NCBI GenBank assembly: GCA_017427625.1
Contig: JAFRSL010000178.1
Location: 1-8,505, forward strand
Source of the DNA: Synergistaceae bacterium
GTDB lineage: Bacteria > Synergistota > Synergistia > Synergistales > Aminobacteriaceae
Direction of reading: 5' to 3'
Length of the DNA stretch: 8,505 nt
Of the stretch, positions 4,357 through 8,505 are shown piece by piece. Each line of letters begins with the position of its first letter. The first letter of the stretch is position 1. The notes under the pieces were generated by a model. That model did not search any database and was not told the DNA's origin. It saw only the letters and a list, made by a program, of their open reading frames with translations. Made by a program: the position numbers and the translations under genes.

Positions 4357-6069
4357 GTGAGGAAAAGACTTTTCAGCCTAACCGTAATAGCACTGTTAAT
4401 TTCAGCTAATATGGCCATGGCATTGGACTTGGGCAGTTTTCTTTCGCCGGATTTGCTTTCGGGACTGCTGAAGTCAGAAACGAAGCAAGAAGCGATAGAG
4501 GCCTATCTTCCTGAGAACTCTCTCATATCTCGGGCAGAAGATACGGTCTACGGGGTACTGAGGCTTGATGACACTGGAGCGTTCCTGAGGTGGCTTTTCT
4601 CGGAGGAGAACGTGGATGTCTTCATGCCGTTGATCCTGAAGTCGAAGGATTCGAGCAACATAATCGGAGCAATCGAGGTAATCCGTGCATTTTCGCGTTC
4701 AACCCCGATAAAGTCAGCGGCAATAATCATCGGAGCATACAATCCCAAGAAGACCAAGCAAGAACCGTTCATGCAGTTTTCGTTCACTGTTGACGATGGA
4801 ATGCTGTCGACATTGAGGAAGGTTTCAGACGGTGCAGCTGAAGACGCAGACTTTGCGAAGCTCATACTCGGTAATGACAATCCATTGACTGCGATAGCTC
4901 AGACGATGATAAAGGCCGAGAAGCAGAGCGGCGGAATTTACCGTCTCAACAATGAGTTCTTCGTGAAATCAGAGGGAGACATGCTGATTCTCTGCACATC
5001 ACGCGGGGAATTGGACGCTTCCGTTGATGCTCTGAGAAATTCGGGTTCGAGACTTTTCACGAGGAACACGCGGAAGTTCGCGGACAAGGATTTTGCGTAT
5101 GTTCATGTTGACTACGAGACGCTTGACGCATTGGACACGGATAATTCGCTTGAGGACGCTGACAATGTTGCAAAGTATTTCGACAAGCCGCTGAATTTCG
5201 AGCTGGGATTCACGAGCAAGCCTGAGAAGTTCATACTTTCGTTGTCGCTGAATCTGCTGGAGGCGATGAAGAAAGAGTATGCGCCTTCGGAAAACCGGGT
5301 AGCTGTTACTGGTTCATACCTGAGGCTCGCGGGAACGAAAAGCCCGTTGGCTGCATTAGGCGGTTACATGACGCTCTCGGCCATGAAGATGCACGACGAG
5401 GGGAGCGCATTGTGGAAGGAAATCGTGAGGCAGGTTCGTGTACGTTTCGGGATAAGCGAAGAAGAGTTTTCGGCGTTCTTCACCGGGCCTCTTTCCGTAA
5501 CGGTGAACGACAACGTAACCTACGAGGGTCTGAAGATACCTGCGATCTACATTTCGCAGACTGGAATGAATGGAGCGGCCGAGAAGGTATTTGCCAGACT
5601 TCAGAAATCTCCGCATTTCCAGAAGACGAAGGACGGAGTATTGCAGCTTGATTCGTCGATAAGCCCAGTACCATGCTTCATTGAGGACGATGGCGAGACG
5701 CTTGGGATAAACTTTGCTGAACTCGAGAACCTCAAGTCCACCCCGACGTTGAAGCCGGCATTATCCGACCTGATGAACGAGAAGGGAATCTCGGCGTTAT
5801 GGATTGATTTCGCTGGGATACGGGACTGGATTATGGACGCGGAGAACGGAGTGTTTGCGATGGTTCTGCCGATGGCGAAGATGTTGGGCTTCGGTGAGAT
5901 TGTTGAGGCCGCGAACGACATATTGACGGCGGAATTTTCTGTGCCATCAATCTCACTGCGTGCTGAGGACTCTGAGACGTTCCGCTTTGAGTTTGCAAAC
6001 GCAGGAATCAACGCGAAGAACGGACTTTTAGCTAGGATCGTGAAGGTCTATCAGAAGTTCGCTAAGTAG
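4357..6069 (+). CDS. Large exported protein of unknown function, possible internal duplication
   Basis: A 570-residue protein starting at GTG. It begins with a clear signal peptide: MRKR, a hydrophobic core (LFSLTVIALLISANMA), and an A-x-A cleavage site after residue 22 (AMA/LD). No later hydrophobic segment looks like a membrane anchor, so it should be soluble in the periplasm or outside the cell. I do not recognise catalytic motifs. The two halves appear to repeat one order of elements: a strand pair near 136-157 and 393-415, an edge such as GGIYRLNNEFFVKSEGDMLI (192-211) against GVLQLDSSISPVPCFIEDDG (427-446), DFAYVHVDYETL (245-256) against ISALWIDFAGI (478-488), and a beta-rich end (280-300 against 525-547). 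This recalls beta-rich exported families such as DUF3352, but the match is by eye and weak. Expression may depend on readthrough from tpiA or on a promoter in the tpiA end. It is followed by a strong terminator. Confidence 0.75.
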   Translation: MRKRLFSLTVIALLISANMAMALDLGSFLSPDLLSGLLKSETKQEAIEAYLPENSLISRAEDTVYGVLRLDDTGAFLRWLFSEENVDVFMPLILKSKDSSNIIGAIEVIRAFSRSTPIKSAAIIIGAYNPKKTKQEPFMQFSFTVDDGMLSTLRKVSDGAAEDADFAKLILGNDNPLTAIAQTMIKAEKQSGGIYRLNNEFFVKSEGDMLILCTSRGELDASVDALRNSGSRLFTRNTRKFADKDFAYVHVDYETLDALDTDNSLEDADNVAKYFDKPLNFELGFTSKPEKFILSLSLNLLEAMKKEYAPSENRVAVTGSYLRLAGTKSPLAALGGYMTLSAMKMHDEGSALWKEIVRQVRVRFGISEEEFSAFFTGPLSVTVNDNVTYEGLKIPAIYISQTGMNGAAEKVFARLQKSPHFQKTKDGVLQLDSSISPVPCFIEDDGETLGINFAELENLKSTPTLKPALSDLMNEKGISALWIDFAGIRDWIMDAENGVFAMVLPMAKMLGFGEIVEAANDILTAEFSVPSISLRAEDSETFRFEFANAGINAKNGLLARIVKVYQKFAK

Positions 6070-6088
6070 ACAATACAGCAACATAGAA

Positions 6089-6119
6089 GACCTGCCTCCC
6101 TTGCGTGAGAGGAGGGGTC
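6089..6119 (+). other. Long imperfect RNA hairpin upstream of the terminator
   Basis: GACC (6089-6092) pairs with GGTC (6116-6119), CCTCC (6095-6099) with GGAGG (6111-6115), and CTT (6100-6102) with GAG (6107-6109), leaving a GCGT tetraloop, a TG bulge and a single A bulge. No T run follows, so it is not itself a terminator. It may protect the 3' end of the upstream message. Confidence 0.5.
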
Positions 6120-6133
6120 AATAGAAGTTTAAC

Positions 6134-6177
6134 AGCCCTCAGGCTCTCTAAAATGGGGGTCTGAGGGTTATTTTTTT
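6134..6177 (+). terminator. Strong Rho-independent terminator between the exported-protein gene and nrdJ
   Basis: A continuous 15-bp stem (6134-6148 with 6155-6169, including several G-T wobbles) contains the perfect core CCCTCAG / CTGAGGG. A TAAAAT loop joins the arms, and a run of seven T (6171-6177) follows. It separates nrdJ transcription from the preceding gene. Confidence 0.9.
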
Positions 6178-6189
6178 GCGAAAGGGGAC

Positions 6190-6195
6190 TACAAT
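6190..6195 (+). promoter_or_regulatory. -10 box candidate for nrdJ, implying a leaderless or near-leaderless mRNA
   Basis: TACAAT matches TATAAT at five of six positions and ends 9 nt before the nrdJ ATG (6205). Transcription would begin within a few bases of the start codon. The -35 position falls in the T run of the preceding terminator and is poor (TTATTT at a 16-bp spacing). Confidence 0.45.
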
Positions 6196-6204
6196 TACAT
6201 CGAA

Positions 6205-8505
6205 ATGGGCAGACAAGACATAAAAACGTACTTCAATACAGAGATAGAATCGTCATCACTGGAGGCAGCAGAAGAATCACGTCTCTCGGAAAACGCGATA
6301 TGGCTTCTTGAACAGCGGTATTTTGTCCAGAGATACGACGCTGAAACCAAGTCAGTCAGGAAAGAGCGGGACTTCGAGGAATTTGCGCGCAGAGTATCGC
6401 GTACAGTGGCAAGCGCGGAAGTGAATTACAGCGATGATGCGGAATGGATCAGGACAGTCGAGAAGAATATTGCAGACGATATTCTCAACCGACGTTTTCT
6501 CTTCAACTCACCGTGCCTCTTCAGTTCAGCGGCAGGTCTCACTGTAATTCCTGAAATGTCGGCCATAATCTACAAAGACCCCGACGATATGGCTCTTGAG
6601 GATTACAGGAAGCTCTACGAATCCCGGACGAAGAACCAGCAGTTATTTGCGTGCTTCGTGATAAGCGTACCTGACAGCATCGAGGGAATATTTGAGAGTG
6701 TCAAGAACGCGAGCATAATCAGCAAGTTCGGCGGCGGTGTCGGTGGAAACTTCGGGCATCTCCGTGAACACAGCTCCGAGATTGCCGGCGGAACGGGCGG
6801 AAAGGCATCAGGCCCTGTGTCATTCATGGAGACATGGAACACGATGGGCGCGGTTGTCGTTCAGGGCGGAAAGAGACGCGCGGCATTGATGGGAATGCTT
6901 TTCGACGACCACCCCGACATCTATGACTTCATAGACTGCAAGACTGAGGACGGGAAGCTCTCGTACTTCAACATCTCCGTAGCAATCTCCGACCAGCTCA
7001 TAAAAGCGGCAAGCGATGACGATGATTTTGACCTTCACTCTCGTGTTGACGGCAAGGTTGTCAGGACAGTCAAAGCCAAAGACCTCATGAACCACATCTG
7101 CGAATCTGCATGGAAGCGCGGAGACCCTGGCGTATTCTTCATTGACAGGGCTAGGCAGGACAACATTCTCAAGGCCGGCGGCTCAGAGTGGGACATCGAG
7201 GCTACAAACCCATGCGGTGAACAGCCATTGCCGAACTTCACGAGCTGTAATCTCGGCTCAATAAACGTTGAGAAATTCGTGAACGCTGACGGTAAATTTG
7301 ACTGGGAGAAATTCAGCGCGCAGGTATTCCGTTCAATCTACTATCTTGACTTGGTGATTGACGCTTGCTCGTACCCGTTGGAGAAAATCGGCATACGAAC
7401 GAAATCAATACGCCCCGTAGGATTGGGGATAATGGGGCTTGCTGATGCCTCGATAATGCGCGGTATAACCTACGGCTCGGACAAGTTCAACGCATTCTGC
7501 AAGAAGCTCGGCGGGACTATGGCGCGTTCAGCATTGAGTGCTACGATACAGATAGTTACTGACGCGGAAAAAACTCCGTTCCCAGAACATGGCCTGGTTC
7601 GTGAACTTTTCGGCGGCATAAAGATACCTGAGACCAACGGCGAGTACCGAGCGTTGCTTCGGGCCATGAAGGACGATGGGAAAATCCCCGTAACCCTCGT
7701 GAACACTCTTGAGGAGTTCGACTTTGAGGACGCTAAATTTATCCTCTCAAATCTTTTCAGGGGCAACATGCGTAACAGCCGCAGACTTTCAATCGCTCCG
7801 ACTGGTTCAATCTCAATGCTACTCGATGCAAGTTCAGGAATTGAACCGAATTTTGCGTGGTCGTGGAACAGGCGAATCATGAAGACTGACGGCTCAGGCT
7901 TCGAGGACAGGGAGTTCTGGCACAAGCTGCTTACACCGGAGCTTCGTTCTGAGTACCGTTCAACTGGCGGGCATATCTCCGACCCTTCATATGTTACGGC
8001 CTACGACATAACGACGCAGCAGCATGTGAACGTAACGGGGATATTCGCGCATTTTGTTGACAGCGGCATAAGCAAGACCGTGAACCTTCCGAACTCTGCG
8101 ACGGTTGATGATGTCCGACGGGTATATCAGGAGTGTTACGAGATGGGGTGCAAGGGAATAACGATATACAGGGACGGTTCTCGCTCGTTCCAGCCGATAG
8201 AGGTGAAGAAGGAAGAGGAGAAGAAGCCTGACCCTGAGCCAGAGGAGCAGGAGAAGCCCCGCCGCGTGAAAGAGCGTCCTTCACCCGTAGTCTTCGGGAA
8301 GACCATAAAGGACACAACTCCGTGGGGAAGCATCTACATAACGCTGAACTTGGACGGCAAAGACCCGTTCGAGATATTCATCAACGTCGGAAAGTCAGGC
8401 TCGGAACTCAAGGCCATGACTGAGGCACTTTCCCGCGTAATCTCGTTAGGCTTGCGTTCAGGCTGTGTACTTGAGGACTTCATCGACACGTTGAGAGGTC
8501 TTTCC
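6205..8505 (+). CDS. nrdJ: Adenosylcobalamin-dependent (class II) ribonucleotide reductase, 3' end outside window
   Basis: Reduces ribonucleotides to deoxyribonucleotides using a radical generated from coenzyme B12, so it works with or without oxygen. The 767 codons seen cover the catalytic barrel. The N-terminal redox cysteine is C150 in ACFVISVPDSIEGIFE; the thiyl-radical cysteine is C337 in NPCGE (N335 and E339 are the other active-site residues); its redox partner is C348 in SCNLGSIN. The 187- and 11-residue spacings match the class II family. Other landmarks are LSENAIWLLEQRYF (about 27-40), RPVGLGIMGLAD (403-414) and APTGSISML (531-539). A lysine/glutamate/proline-rich linker follows (about 662-690), then the beginning of a TSCPD domain (from about 694: WGSIYITLNLDGKDPFEIFI). 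The nucleotide-binding loop reads GGGVGGNFGHLR, where many homologues have a phenylalanine in place of the second-pair glycine. There is no N-terminal ATP cone. The C-terminal swinging cysteines should lie beyond the window. No ribosome binding site is well placed; AAAGGGGA ends 16 nt before the ATG. Confidence 0.93.
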   Translation, partial: MGRQDIKTYFNTEIESSSLEAAEESRLSENAIWLLEQRYFVQRYDAETKSVRKERDFEEFARRVSRTVASAEVNYSDDAEWIRTVEKNIADDILNRRFLFNSPCLFSSAAGLTVIPEMSAIIYKDPDDMALEDYRKLYESRTKNQQLFACFVISVPDSIEGIFESVKNASIISKFGGGVGGNFGHLREHSSEIAGGTGGKASGPVSFMETWNTMGAVVVQGGKRRAALMGMLFDDHPDIYDFIDCKTEDGKLSYFNISVAISDQLIKAASDDDDFDLHSRVDGKVVRTVKAKDLMNHICESAWKRGDPGVFFIDRARQDNILKAGGSEWDIEATNPCGEQPLPNFTSCNLGSINVEKFVNADGKFDWEKFSAQVFRSIYYLDLVIDACSYPLEKIGIRTKSIRPVGLGIMGLADASIMRGITYGSDKFNAFCKKLGGTMARSALSATIQIVTDAEKTPFPEHGLVRELFGGIKIPETNGEYRALLRAMKDDGKIPVTLVNTLEEFDFEDAKFILSNLFRGNMRNSRRLSIAPTGSISMLLDASSGIEPNFAWSWNRRIMKTDGSGFEDREFWHKLLTPELRSEYRSTGGHISDPSYVTAYDITTQQHVNVTGIFAHFVDSGISKTVNLPNSATVDDVRRVYQECYEMGCKGITIYRDGSRSFQPIEVKKEEEKKPDPEPEEQEKPRRVKERPSPVVFGKTIKDTTPWGSIYITLNLDGKDPFEIFINVGKSGSELKAMTEALSRVISLGLRSGCVLEDFIDTLRGLS

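Noticed and set aside
6070..6204. Cobalamin riboswitch or NrdR boxes before nrdJ
   Set aside because: The space after the terminator is only 27 nt and no B12-box-like or paired NrdR-like motif is visible.
7470..7925. 151-codon minus-strand frame in nrdJ
   Set aside because: Antisense shadow of conserved reductase coding sequence without independent support.
1..8505. CRISPR array, tRNA, rRNA, insertion sequence or phage module
   Set aside because: No regularly spaced repeats, no cloverleaf-like segments, and no transposase, integrase or phage-type proteins in any frame.

Overview
The window reads as a stretch of an ordinary bacterial chromosome with a GC content near 50%. The gene set is coaD, whiA, pgk-tpiA and a class II (B12-dependent) ribonucleotide reductase. 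With exported proteins beside them and strong GGAGG ribosome binding sites, this fits an anaerobe, and my best guess is a Synergistota member from a gut or sediment habitat. That placement rests on gene content and style, not on a search; a Firmicutes-like lineage is the main alternative.

Layout. 1-267 (+) is the 3' end of coaD (coenzyme A synthesis), closed by a clean hairpin terminator at 263-290. 305-661 (-) is a small stand-alone DUF4357-domain gene. The 134-bp gap at 662-795 is a divergent promoter region with two nested inverted repeats. 796-1635 (+) is a WhiA-family DNA-binding regulator. It converges on, and overlaps by 38 bp, 1598-2179 (-), an exported coiled-coil protein with a C-terminal membrane segment. 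A second divergent gap (2180-2342) leads into pgk (2343-3533) and tpiA (3546-4292), a two-gene glycolytic operon. A GTG-started 570-residue exported protein of unknown function follows (4357-6069). Then comes an intergenic region (6070-6204) with a stable hairpin and a strong terminator, and the 5' part (767 codons) of an adenosylcobalamin-dependent ribonucleotide reductase (nrdJ), which is still open at the window edge.

How the genes work together. pgk and tpiA catalyse two lower/middle glycolytic steps and are clearly co-transcribed. In many Gram-positive genomes whiA sits directly upstream of gapA-pgk-tpiA. Here whiA is nearby, but gapA is absent between them and an oppositely oriented coiled-coil gene occupies the junction, which suggests a rearranged ancestral cluster. 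The other genes look functionally independent.

I found no CRISPR array, tRNA, rRNA, insertion sequence or phage gene, and no convincing new multi-gene system. The points most worth a second look are the whiA/DUF4357 divergent control region, a 14-codon ORF directly in front of pgk, the probable leaderless start of nrdJ, the apparent internal duplication in the 570-residue exported protein, and the 25-residue repeat in the coiled-coil protein.
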